The position numbers and the translations under genes were made by a program. From the NCBI GenBank assembly GCA_012861695.1, contig JAAOOA010000163.1:33501-97500 (forward strand): a stretch of 64,000 nt of DNA, given 5' to 3'. The stretch's first letter is position 1. Each line of letters opens with the position of its first letter. Shown piece by piece: positions 30,440 through 41,100 of this stretch. The notes beneath the pieces are model-generated. The model did not search any database. It had not been told where the DNA came from and saw only the letters and a list, made by a program, of their open reading frames with translations. This DNA comes from Trematomus loennbergii. Lineage: Eukaryota > Chordata > Actinopteri > Perciformes > Nototheniidae.

Positions 30440-30647
30440 TTGATACCGTACTCCTGTGTCTTTCTTTCAGCAGGTAATCGGTGGCTAAACATCGTTGAAA
30501 CCCCCAGGTGCTCTGGAGGAGAGTCTCCAGATCCACCTTCTCTCCGCTGCCCTCCTCTGGCCAAAGGACCACGAAGGGTTTGTCTCCAGGCCGAGATGGA
30601 CAGGTCACCTCAGCACTTTCAACAGATCTATTACACACAGCTTTCAT
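30440..30647 (-). other. Possible orphan exon of unknown protein
   Basis: The minus-strand frame contains CNRSVESAEVTCPSRPGDKP, then FVVLWPEEGSGEKVDLETLL and QSTWGFQRCLATDYLL. It has ordinary protein-like composition, unlike the repeat-derived frames around it. I do not recognise the family and cannot find neighbouring exons. It may be a gene remnant or a chance frame. Confidence 0.25.
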
Positions 30648-30699
30648 TCCATGCAGTCTGCTGATCCATCACTCACCCCCTTTAAAACCATCATGAAAT

Positions 30700-31830
30700 A
30701 AAAATATCATGGATATCTTGGTACACACAGCCCTCAATAAAAACATCACCAAACCTTCAACTGGACCAACATTTCACGCACCTTCAATGGTTAATAAATA
30801 TTAATTATGAATCTGTGTGTGTGTGCGTACATGTTTAACAGGTTTTGTTTTACATGTTTGTTTTTTCCCAGGGTGTACCAAACGGCCCCAGGTCTTTGGG
30901 CTCCGCCTCAGTCTTGATAAACTGTCAGTTACTATATCTGCTTTTGACACTTGGATATATTTTTTCTGTCGACCTGTTGGGCACCTGCTGGTTTCTCCAT
31001 CCTCTGCTTCATCCCAAATGGTTGTCTGCTTTTTTTTATATCTGTACTCATTACCAGCTGGGTTTTGAAATGTAACTTCATTACAAACTGTTCCTGTTTG
31101 TTGCATTTGGGTTCAAACTCCTCGTACGTGTGAACTACTGTACTGCTGTAATGTGAGTTTGAGTGCCGCATTGTTCGAGTTATAGTACTATATATATATA
31201 TGAACAGTTTCTTCCCACTTTAACAATACTGAACATACTTTTATTTTATTGTATTATTCTCAGTATTTTGTCATACTGTACGTCGTTTTTTCAAAGTCAA
31301 TTCCGCCCCATCCCCCTCTTATTTGGCGTTGTGACTTCCCGATTTGCATTGCGCAAGCACGAGTTGATCTGCCAAACAGGACATTTGACGTCCGTTCGGA
31401 TCAAATAAAAGAGTTTTGTTCTTGAATCAACTTTTTTTATCAAAAGTAATTTCCCTTTTCCAGGAATCTCAACAGAAAAAAATTCAAATGTTAAATAAAT
31501 GAAAACAATTCACAGTTAAGAATTAAATATTAATTATGAATGCCGTAAATGATTGCATACATTTACAGTTTCTTATTTTCCAGTGTTAAGGCTGTCAAGC
31601 AGAAGTTAAATCCATTTCTCACTTATTCTAAGAATGTACTTAACCCACTAAAAGGATTACTTCTCAAATAATCGGGAAATGACGTTGTCAAAGCAATGAC
31701 TCATCTCTCTCGTTCAGATTAATGTGGTCGTTTTTTTTTCTTCTTCGCGAAACGCCGTAGTGTCAAATGTCCTTTGGGTTGCCGTACATACGCCACGTAT
31801 CCAATATTGCCGACTAACTCACGCTTGCGC
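30700..31830. other. Non-genic stretch upstream of the Ig gene
   Basis: Nothing coding is supported. It includes a (ta)n patch near 31190. An AP-1-like tgactcat lies near 31697, about 200 bases upstream of the Ig gene's start codon; its role is unproven. Confidence 0.4.
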
Positions 31831-31894
31831 AGTGCGAATCAGGAAGTCACTGCCGGCAAACTCGTTGTTAAAATCCCTTTGATTTCATTCTCCG

Positions 31895-33803
31895 ATGAAG
31901 ACTGCTTTTACAGGCGTTGTAACGTTCATTACGTTTGCATTCATCTGCCTATCGGCTGCAGCAGGTAAGGAGTTGCCTGCTCCTGTTTTTTTTTTATTGT
32001 AACAGTTTTTATTTAATCAAAAGCTCGCCTTAATTTACATCCCCTTACCTGCCTCCTTATTTATACTACTTTGGGTCCGCAATCTTGCCAAACCTGTGTT
32101 CCTGCTTAGTCGTTAATGAACAATCGGTATCCAGAGGTGTAAAGTACTGAATTTACAAGTACAATAGTGAGATACGTGTGCTTTACTTGAGTATTTCCAT
32201 TTTTTGCAACTTTGTACTTCGTTTATTTAATCCCTTTAGTTACTTTACAGATGTGGATGAATGATGTGAAATATAATCAAGTGTTAAATCAGACTTTAGT
32301 TCCACCTGGAGTAAATTCACAAGCTACCCTGCAGTATACAAAGTCATTCAAACTAGCTGCACCTTTACCAGCTTTGAGAACACTTTCATGATCAATCATT
32401 ATACAACATATCATATATATTATTCTGAAATGGACCAATCTGCACAATGACTACTTTTACTGTCGCTACTTTAACTATATTTTGATGATAATACTTTTCT
32501 ACTTTTACTTGAGGAACATTTTGAATGCAGGACTTTTACTGTAACAGAGTATTCCTACACTCTGGTACGATCTGAGTACTTCTACTTTTACTCAAGTACA
32601 AGATCTGAGTACTTCTACTTTTACTCAAGTACACGATCTGAGTACTTCTACTTTTACTCAAGTACAAGATCTGAGTACTTCTACTTTTACTCAAGTACAA
32701 GATCTGAGTACTTCTACTTTTACTCAAGTACAAGACCTGAGTACTTCTACTTTTACTCAAGTACAAGACCTGAGTACTTCTACTTTTACTCAAGTACAAG
32801 ATCTGAGTACTTCTACTTTTACTCAAGTAGATGATCTGAGTACTTCTACTTTTACTTTAGTACAAGACCTGATTACTTCTACTTTTACTCAAGTTCAAGA
32901 TCTGAGTACTTCTACTTTTACTCAAGTACAAGATCTGAGTACTTCTACTTTTACTCAAGTACAAGATCTGAGTACTTCTACTTTTACTCAAGTACAAGAT
33001 CTGAGTACTTCTACTTTTACTCAAGATCCGAGTGCTTCTTCCACCTCTGTAGTCATCCTGTGATTCCCCTCTGTATACTGTGTGAGAAATGCACTGCTGA
33101 CTTTTGCCTTTCTGCTTTTCTCCTGACACAGAGGTGAAGGCAAAGCCTGGAGAAAATGTCACTCTTCCCTGCAACACCACAGATGCTAACATCACATTGG
33201 TTAGGTGGAAAATATCTGCTCTGGAGGATTACGTCTTCTACTTCAGAGATAACAAGCCGATTGGAAGCTTCCAGAATCCACAGTTCCGTGGTCGTGTGGA
33301 GCTGAAAGACCCAGAGATGAAGAACGGTGACTGTTCTGTTGTCCTGAAGAACGTCAGCGCCAACGACACAGGAACGTACACGTGTTGGAGAAATGGGAAG
33401 TTTGTTTCCTCTGTCCATCTGAGCGTCTCTGAAGGTGAGTTTGTGTTTCTCCTGAAGATTTCCACCATTGGCATATTGTAAAGATGTTGTTGATGACATC
33501 CTCTGGGATCGGTAGATAATGTCTGACATGAGTCTAGAGAGGAAAACAGATTCTGTTCTTCATCGCCTTCATGATCAGGTTGTTCTCCAACATGAGGAGG
33601 GATCCAGTCATTTCCTCACTATTTACCTTTTATTTTCAGGTTCTGAGAATGAAGCCAAGGCTGGAAACCGGAAGAATGGACCCACCAACGATGGAAACCG
33701 ATGGGGTCGCAGAGGATACGTTGGGTTGGGAGTTGGTTGGCACTGGTTTTTCTCCTGTTGTTGGTGTTTTTCTCATTGTTAGAATAAAATCTAAAGAGCT
33801 AAG
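31895..33803 (+). CDS. Single-V-set immunoglobulin-like membrane receptor (partial model, frame break in TM exon)
   Basis: Exon 1 (31895-31964) encodes a signal peptide (MKTAFTGVVTFITFAFICLS) and ends gcag/gtaagg. Exon 2 (33132-33434) encodes one V-type Ig domain: KPGENVTLPC, VRWKI, FRGRVELKDPEMKNGD, and NDTGTYTC with both canonical cysteines. Exon 3 (33640-33803, donor AAG/gtgagg) encodes a stalk (SENEAKAGNRKNGPTNDGNR) and a membrane segment. All introns are phase 1, typical of Ig genes. In exon 3 the stalk frame runs into a stop, while another frame gives the hydrophobic stretch and the basic cytoplasmic RIKSKELR that reaches the donor, so an indel near 33735 is implied. Later exons were not found. 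The family resembles teleost CD276/butyrophilin-like V-set proteins; ligand unknown. Confidence 0.75.
32132..33049 (+). mobile_element. hAT non-autonomous element with expanded minisatellite
   Basis: Ends are CAGAGGTG (32132) and, inverted, CACCTCTG (to 33049). The left interior (tactttacagatgtggatgaat) matches the copies at 26.6 kb and 36.9 kb. The flanking 8-mers agree at five of eight positions. Much of the body is the 33-bp array. It occupies most of intron 1 of the Ig gene. Confidence 0.65.
32566..33035. repeat. 33-bp minisatellite, about 14 copies
   Basis: Tandem units of gagtacttctacttttactc plus aagtacaagatct with a few substitutions. A multiple of three, it gives an open repeat frame on both strands, but it lies in an intron and inside a transposon, so it is not a gene. 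Confidence 0.97.
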
Positions 33804-34192
33804 GTGAGGAGATCAGAAGAATGTGTTTCAGAAGATATTATTCATCAGAATGAAGTTTACTTGCAGATGGAAAACGGTGTAATTATAACTACACTGCTGT
33901 TATATTACAGCTAATACAAAGCCAATTAGAAAATGGATAGGTATATTGGTGTTTATTTACAGATACAATTCTTAAGGTCTTAAACTCTCTATCTATTGTG
34001 CTTGGTGTTACATTTCACGTGTGTTTTGTTTTTACTCACGAATGGTGTCTGCTTCAGGAATATGTATTTGCAAATGATTTTATTTCCTGTATATCTATAC
34101 TCAACACTCTGATCACTTTTTAAAATGTGCTTCAGGGAGGTTTCTGGGTAAATCTGTAACGCATGTTTTCTCATTCAAAGATATTAAAGAAT

Positions 34193-34890
34193 GTGTCCTG
34201 GCTCCTCAGTTACGACTTCTTGTATTATTTTAATTTAAATGTTCACCTTGATACTCTTTAACAAATTGTACCTTCAATTACATGTACGTTTTTTCTGTAC
34301 TTCACTTTAAGTACTAATACTGCAGTTTACATAGTATTTGTTGTTGCATGCTGTATGCAGACAATTACAACTTTACACCTCAAACTGTGATCATTTGCTC
34401 TTCCCCTACTGTATATCTGTTCTGCAAAGGATTGTGGGTCAGAAGTAAAAGTACTATCACTTTTTTAACATTTTATTAAAGTAAATGTACAGAGGGAACA
34501 AATGCCTTTTTTATTGGAAACAATTATAGAAAAAAGTCTTTGCAAGATATACTTTATTTCAGTAACACAGAATTATTTGGTTTTCTAAAACAAACAATCT
34601 TTTGAAACCAATGTAATGAGTTGTTATAGTATATAGTATAATGTGTAATTATAGCACCCCATAGGACCTAGAACATGTGGAGTTGTGTTCATTTTAAACA
34701 AAGGAAGTGTTGTAACTGTCAAAGACTCCGGATGAAAGTGCAGATGCAGTACAGGCAGAAAACCACCAGGTGGCAGATCAGCCTGAACACAAGCTGGAGG
34801 GAAGGGGAAGTCATGGGTTTCCACTATTGTTATTCATTTAAAAATAACATTCAGTTACAAATTATTAAAAAGATTACAATGAATACATTA
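34193..34890. repeat. Interspersed repeat R (reference copy)
   Basis: Contains gcatgctgtatgcagacaat, atttgctcttcccctac, gcaaaggattgtgggtcaga and, further on, gcaccccataggacctagaa. Partial copies lie at 21220-21440, 46860-47156 plus 52929-53115 (split by the Gypsy element), and 56672-56800. This copy shows the uninterrupted state of the Gypsy target. No coding function is seen. Confidence 0.8.
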
Positions 34891-34971
34891 TAAAGCAAAA
34901 TCAATGATGAATATCTAAAAAGGTATAAATGCAAAAAACAGGACTTTTATTTCAAAGTTGTCCTCACTTAA

Positions 34972-35353
34972 AGGTGGGGTAGGTAATTTTGGAGAAACCA
35001 GCTCGAGTGCGCTCGAATTTGAAAATACACAACCGGAGAAAATCTGCCACTTCCTTACAGAGCCCCTCCTCCAACACACATGAACGTGCACATGACCAAT
35101 GAGGGCACGAGATAAGTTTGTGCCCAGATGGAAGGCTGACAGGCAGGCAGGCCATCCAGTTATTTTAGCCGGGCCGGCTCAGATGATTGGTCGTGCTTTT
35201 TACAGTATTACGGCTTCCACAGATGACATTTTTTATGGATTTTTTTGTCAAAGCTCTTCAGATATTCATTGCTATCGGGATGTTAAGAGCATTCCATGGA
35301 ATATAACAAAAAGTGTATCTCGAGCCAGTTTCTCAAACTTACCTACCCCACCT
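34972..35353. mobile_element. TTAA-flanked MITE, 382 bp
   Basis: Perfect TTAA flanks (34968-34971 and 35354-35357) and inverted ends of about 40 bp (aggtggggtaggtaatttt and its reverse with few mismatches, reaching cagctcgag). A TTAA target suggests the piggyBac or Kolobok superfamilies. The copy at 23058-23228 is its internally deleted relative. Confidence 0.88.
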
Positions 35354-35795
35354 TTAAACAGTTCATACAATATATATTGGTGTGATTTTAAGTCATCATA
35401 GATAGTTAAAAAAAGCTGACCTTACCCGACAATTCTCAAGTCTCAAAATATAGGCATCAAGTTATAAATGCAAACTGCCCAAATTAAACTTTTTAGACAC
35501 TTTTCTTTTTTCGTCTTTGCAGGAGAAAGCTGTCTGCTCACTCACTGCATATCTTCTATATACATATGATTAGTGTGATTTGGAAAAAAGTCAACTCCAG
35601 GATAAACATCCTCTTATATAGGAGAAAAAACACAATAACATTACAGCAAGCAAACATTATTTCACGTCCTCTTTTACACAAAGCAGAAGCTGCCTCTACA
35701 TGTCAGTAAAAAGCCTCTCAGGACAGCAGAACTGTCCATTCAAACATTCAAATGTATCATTGTCTTGTGCAGAGGTGTAAAGTAACTAAGTACTG

Positions 35796-36887
35796 TTAAA
35801 AGGTTGCGGTTTTTACTCAGACTGGGCATAAAAGGTGTGACCCACACACCACCACGAGGTACCGACAAACTCCCTTCTTTCTATACTACCTCCATTAATC
35901 AGTTTTTGCACATCATTTCAACTTTTACCCTGTTAGTTTTTCCCTTTAGACTTTAAACACAGACCTTAATGAACACACCTCTGAAACCTTGGGATTCAAG
36001 ACCCGTAAAGCACTGCTGCCGTATTTAAGATCAACCGATCGTGGCGACCTCCAATATGACATAGAATCCAGCAACAGAGTTAGCGGGCGACTTACCTGTT
36101 GTTCTCTCTGGTGTCTCTGCAAGACTCCGTCAGGGATTGATCCTCAGCCAAGGAACAGGACACTGGAATCAGACTGGACTCAGAACTCAAGCTATTGTGG
36201 GAACAGGTTTACAGTGCCGTCTGAATTGTCACCTATTCAACAATAATCAGAAGGGCTACATGGACTTTAGTTTCCTATCACAAATGTGAACAGGTAGTTT
36301 TATTAAAGTTTCACAAGTTACAACACCACACATCAATAAAAAATGAAATGCGTTTTGCCCAGATACATATTATATCCGAGATCTTTGCCTCAATACGAGT
36401 AAGTAATACGATCGTCTTCCGTTGCTTGCTAAACAAGCTGGAGAGTTCAAGTTCAAAGCTGGGTTCGAAGAGGAACTGCCCTCCAGTGTTTTTCAGTCTT
36501 CTTTTATCCTCTTTTTTCCCGCGGTTTGTCACATGGTCTGACACGTGGTTTGTCACATGCTTTTTGTGCAAGCTGGCGCGTTTAGAGGTGTCCTTCGTTA
36601 TTGTGTTTAACTGTTCACTTCCAGCGAGGAAATACATAACAGATGTTCTCCCCGAAAAGGGAAGTGCATAGAGAGTTCAAGTCCTCGAAAGAGGAAGTGC
36701 GTACTTTGCATCACGGTTCTTTATGAGCACCCATGTAAGGATTTATGTTATACACCGTGTTTATATTGCTAAAGCATTAAACTATACGATACATGTCTAT
36801 GGCATTCAGAGTTTTAACACAGTTTTAGCATATTTAAGCTTTATATAATAAAATACATTGTTCCATTTTCTTCCTCTCTTCAACAGA
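35796..36887. mobile_element. Insertion within the hAT element, possibly LTR-like
   Basis: About 1.09 kb that interrupts the hAT; ends read tgttaaaagg...ttcaaca, i.e. TGTT/AACA inverted. This would fit a solo LTR, but I cannot show a clean target duplication or an internal retroviral region. No significant ORF is present. Confidence 0.35.
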
Positions 36888-37114
36888 CATTTACTCAAGT
36901 ACTGTACTGAAGTTCAATTTTAGATACTAGTACTTTACTAACGTACTTCTACACTACAAGTCAGAGGTAAATGGTGTACTTTTACTCCACTACATGTCAA
37001 TGAATACTTTTACTGTCGCTACTTTCACTATATTCTGATGATAATACTTTTCTACTTTTACTTGAGGAACATTTTGAATGCAGGACTTTTACTGTAACCG
37101 AGTATTCCTACACT

Positions 37115-37455
37115 CTGGTACTTCTACTTTTACTCAAGTACAAGATCTAAGTACTTCTTCTTTTACTCAAGTACAAGATCTGAGTACTTCTACTTTTACT
37201 CAAGTACAAGATCTGAGTACTTCTACTTTTACTCAAGTACAAGGTCTGAGTACTTCTACTTTTACTCAAGTACAAGATCTGAGTACTTCTACTTTTACTC
37301 AAGTACAAGATCTGAGTACTTCTACTTTTACTCAAGTACAAGGTCTGAGTACTTCTACTTTTACTCAAGTACAAGATCTGAGTACTTCTACTTTTACTCA
37401 AGTACAAGGTCTGAGTACTTCTACTTTTACTCAAGTACAAGATCTGAGTACTTCT
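37115..37455. repeat. 33-bp minisatellite, about 10 copies
   Basis: Same unit as 32566-33035, with a recurrent aaggtctgag variant alternating with aagatctgag. This second array sits at the same internal site of a second copy of the same transposon. Confidence 0.97.
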
Positions 37456-37489
37456 CCCACATGGTCTAATGCAAAATAGCTAATGCTTA

Positions 37490-38135
37490 CTTTTAGTATA
37501 GAAAATCTTAACTCTCCTCCAACAGTGCAACATGTACTTAACATAAAAAGAAAAAGGTCATAAAATCATGCATTTGTTTACATTCCATATTTTTAGAGGG
37601 AGGGAGCTGTTGATTAAAGAGCAGGGGGGGGTCCTCCCCAATACTTCAAACCAGAGCAACAATTGAGAGTCTGTATCGGTCCGTTTTACAAATGTTCCAT
37701 CATCAATCCACGTTTTGTTGTTTGTCAGTTCAGCGCAGTGTGTCTGTCTTCGTACTCCTTTAAAGGTAAATATTATTCATGTTGGTAATGGCAGGTCAAC
37801 CTCTCTTCCTAACAATCATTCAGTTTGTTAACTTTTTCTTTGACTTCTTGGAAAGCAGCTAGAAAAGCATTCACACGTTTGTTGGGCTGCATGTGGATCC
37901 TCTCAGACATGGCGATCGAACACTTTGGGTCACAAAGGCGTGGAAAGTATGATTTGGCCTTAATGTGCACAGTGAAGTATAGAGTGGTTATTAAATATTA
38001 AACCACAAAGGTCGCTGTTTCCAGGAAATACACATTTAAAATGTAAAAGGGTTATCACACATTAATTCTCCAATGAAGCCATTATATCAACATCACACGT
38101 GGTCAAATGAAATACATTTCATCAACAGTGTAGAA
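37490..38135. other. Non-genic stretch, probable 3' flank of the GTPase gene
   Basis: No supported gene. The AT-rich part directly beyond the stop at 38141 may include the 3' UTR of the minus-strand GTPase gene; no single poly(A) site stands out. Confidence 0.4.
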
Positions 38136-38140
38136 CTTTT

Positions 38141-41100
38141 TTACTTTGCTTTACCAAATCCTACACTGGGAATGTAGCACCTCTCCTGATGGACTCTTTT
38201 ATCTTTCTCCATTTTACTTTTCATCTCCTCCAGTTTCTTGACCTTCACTGTGTCTCGATTCTCATTCATCTTTTTAATCAGGAAGTCCAGGTGCACCTGA
38301 GTGGACATTGAATGCACGTTCAGGGCGGTCTCATCCAGTTTGACCACATGTCCGAAAGACTCTTCCAGCCACTGATCTTTTTCCTCCTGAAGTTCTTCTA
38401 TGTTCTCCTGAAGAGTTTCCAAGAGGCTCACTTTCTTCTCATTTTCTTCTTTACCCTTTTCATACATGTCTTTCATCTCTTGTATGGTCTTCTTAACTTT
38501 CCGTGTCTTGCTCACATATTTCCAGGGTGTTTTCTGATGAGTTGAATCGCTGCACTCACCCTCACATTTAGTGCATTGCTTTCTTTCACGTGTTTGGATA
38601 CGTGACACTTCCCAGTACACACGGTGCAGTAGAACTCCTTCTTATGGCCTGGTACTTTACACTTTATGTTGCATTCAGCGCATTTGTATTGCAGGACCTC
38701 GCAGTGTTCTGGATACCAGGCCAGTGTGCATGGATGGTGACAGTTTTCCTGACAGACTTCACAGCAGACAGCTCCTCCATAGTTTAACCCCAACGCCCAC
38801 CATCTTTTCTCACTGATCGCTTCTTTACATTTGAAGACCTCATCAACCTCTACCTCAAAGTCCTTGTTATCTGTCATGTCTTGTTCGTGTATCTTCAGGG
38901 CCTCATGAGTCTGTTGGATCACTCCCTGTTTCTGCTCAATAAACTCAATCCTCTCTTGCAGGTTGTGGATACAAGCAGTCAGTCCGATGCGTGCATTCAG
39001 CACTTCCACTGTCTTTGTCAGGTCCTGAGGTGTGGTGCTTTTCAGAAAATCTGCAAATTGACTGATCTGCTCCTCTGTTGATACCCAAGCATACTTCAGA
39101 GCAGGCTCATTTTTCTTATTTCTCTCTGTTTTCTGGGCGTTATTAAAAAGGAAATGAACAGGCTGATTATCATCGTTTTTTGCACACAAGATATGTGCAT
39201 CTTTCAGAGCGTTTAGAACATTTTCAGTGCTGAAGAAGTGTGAGTTTGTGATGAGGGCTACGATGCTTCTCTCAATGTCTTTCCCAAACAGAGACACCAC
39301 TGAATCAAAGACGTACATCAGGTGGTCACTCAGTCGACAGTCTGATGCTGTCACCACCAGACACACTGCATCGATCTCATGAACTCCGTCCCTGGAGCGG
39401 AACAAGTCCAAAAGTCTTTCGCTGACGAGGATATCTTGTTCAGTTCCTTTGGTATATCCAAATCCAGGCGTATCAATGATGGTCAGAGAGAAGGGCAGAT
39501 ATTTATCTTCCAGACCAAAGACCTCGTACACCGTCACGTCTGAAGTCTGACTTTCCGACTGACTTTTCTTCTCGTCCTGTACGATCTGATACCAGACATC
39601 TTGTTCGAACTCCACTCCCATGGCGTAGTTGATCAGAGAATTGATCAGAGTGGATTTTCCTGAGCCTGTCTCGCCCACAAGCAAGATGGTTTTGTTCATC
39701 CTTGTTGGATCTTTCTCACCAAGAGTCAGTTTTCTTATTGTGCCAATGTTCTCAGGTTTTATTATCAGTTGGTAGACGGAGGGAGGTCCTGATTGCATCT
39801 GAACTTTTTGTAGTTGATGTTGTCATATTTGGATGAGGTGCTCCTGTATACAAAAGGAAAGAGATTAGCTCAAAAGCTACTGAATGGTATTAACTTAAAG
39901 GGGACCCATCATGCAAAATGCACTTTTTGGTGTCTATTATACATAAATATGTGTCCCCGGTAGGGCTGCACAATATTGAAAAAAACTGACATTGCGATAT
40001 TTTCTTCCCCTGTGATATATATTGCGATATGAAAACATACAGGAATTGAAGAAAATACCGTTTTTTTTCCCGCAAACCATCCTTTCTTGAACTTTAATGC
40101 TATACAATTGGTATTTTTTTAACTATATTTAACCGGATGAAGGATTTTATTCACGGACTTAGAACTGGATCTTAAGTTATCAGAGCAACAAGCTGAGCTA
40201 GCTCGGTTATCCTGCTGTGATTTGATCAAGAATGATTGTGATTGGTGGTTTGCTGTGCATGCAGAGCCTGCATGTCACTCACTCAAGTACCCTTGACATG
40301 AGAGCCGCGCAAGTTTTCCTTTTGTAGCAAGCAGCAAAATAATTATAACATGACGTGTTTGAGTTAATTTGCCTACTTAATATCGCAAGTCCTAAAATAA
40401 ATTATTAAAAAAAATGCACATCCACGCGATGTGAATATCGCGCAAGCGTATATCGCAATTATCGTCACGACACGATATATCGTGCAGCCCTAGTCCCTGG
40501 TGTGTCAGGGAACACATAAAGTGTCAGAAAATAAAACCCTCTCTCTTTTCCTCCGTACCCACATCTCTAAAAAATAAAAACCGGTGCAAACGAGCAGATC
40601 CAGGATTTGGTCCTATGACGTCATTGGGGACACGTGGCACACGTGACACGTCCCGTCCCAACCTATCGTCTCCGGCACACGTGACATGTCCCAACCTATC
40701 TTCTCCGTATACAGTCGCAGCTGTGTGTCTGTGTATTCAGCGGGATGTCTGCAGGAGGCACTTAGAGTAAAGTTGTTATATATATAATACATATAATGGC
40801 ACTGTTCTAGCGGTAAATACTTAAGAAAGAACATGTCAAGCTATGTGCTGAATCAGAAACAATGCGCGGCGTGTTTTGGGAGTAATATGCTCTGTGTTTA
40901 CATTAGCAAGCATGCTAACACTCAGAGCTAACCATGGAGCTAACGCTGTACTGGAGAGAATATGTGTAACTTAATGTCCTTGTGGTAAACCAACCCAGTC
41001 TCACATCTAAATGTGTAATAACCCTAACCCTAATCGCGAGAAGCAGCACTGACGCTAGTAAAAGAATAAAATAATGCATGTTTTTGTGCTATATTTTCGA

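Larger units (their letters stand above)
35770..37463 (+). mobile_element. hAT element of the 32-kb family, split by a 1.1-kb insertion
   Basis: The start cagaggtgtaaagtaactaa (35770) matches the 32132 element. The body resumes at about 36888 (acatttactcaagtactgta) and runs through tgatgataatacttttct into a 33-bp array. The right inverted end is not preserved (ccacatgg instead of CACCTCTG). Confidence 0.7.

Noticed and set aside
32566..37455. CRISPR-like regular repeats
   Set aside because: Units are directly adjacent without spacers, and the genome is eukaryotic; these are minisatellites in transposons.
41000..41033. Telomere-like ccctaaccctaa
   Set aside because: Only two units at the foldback edge; too short to support a telomeric origin.
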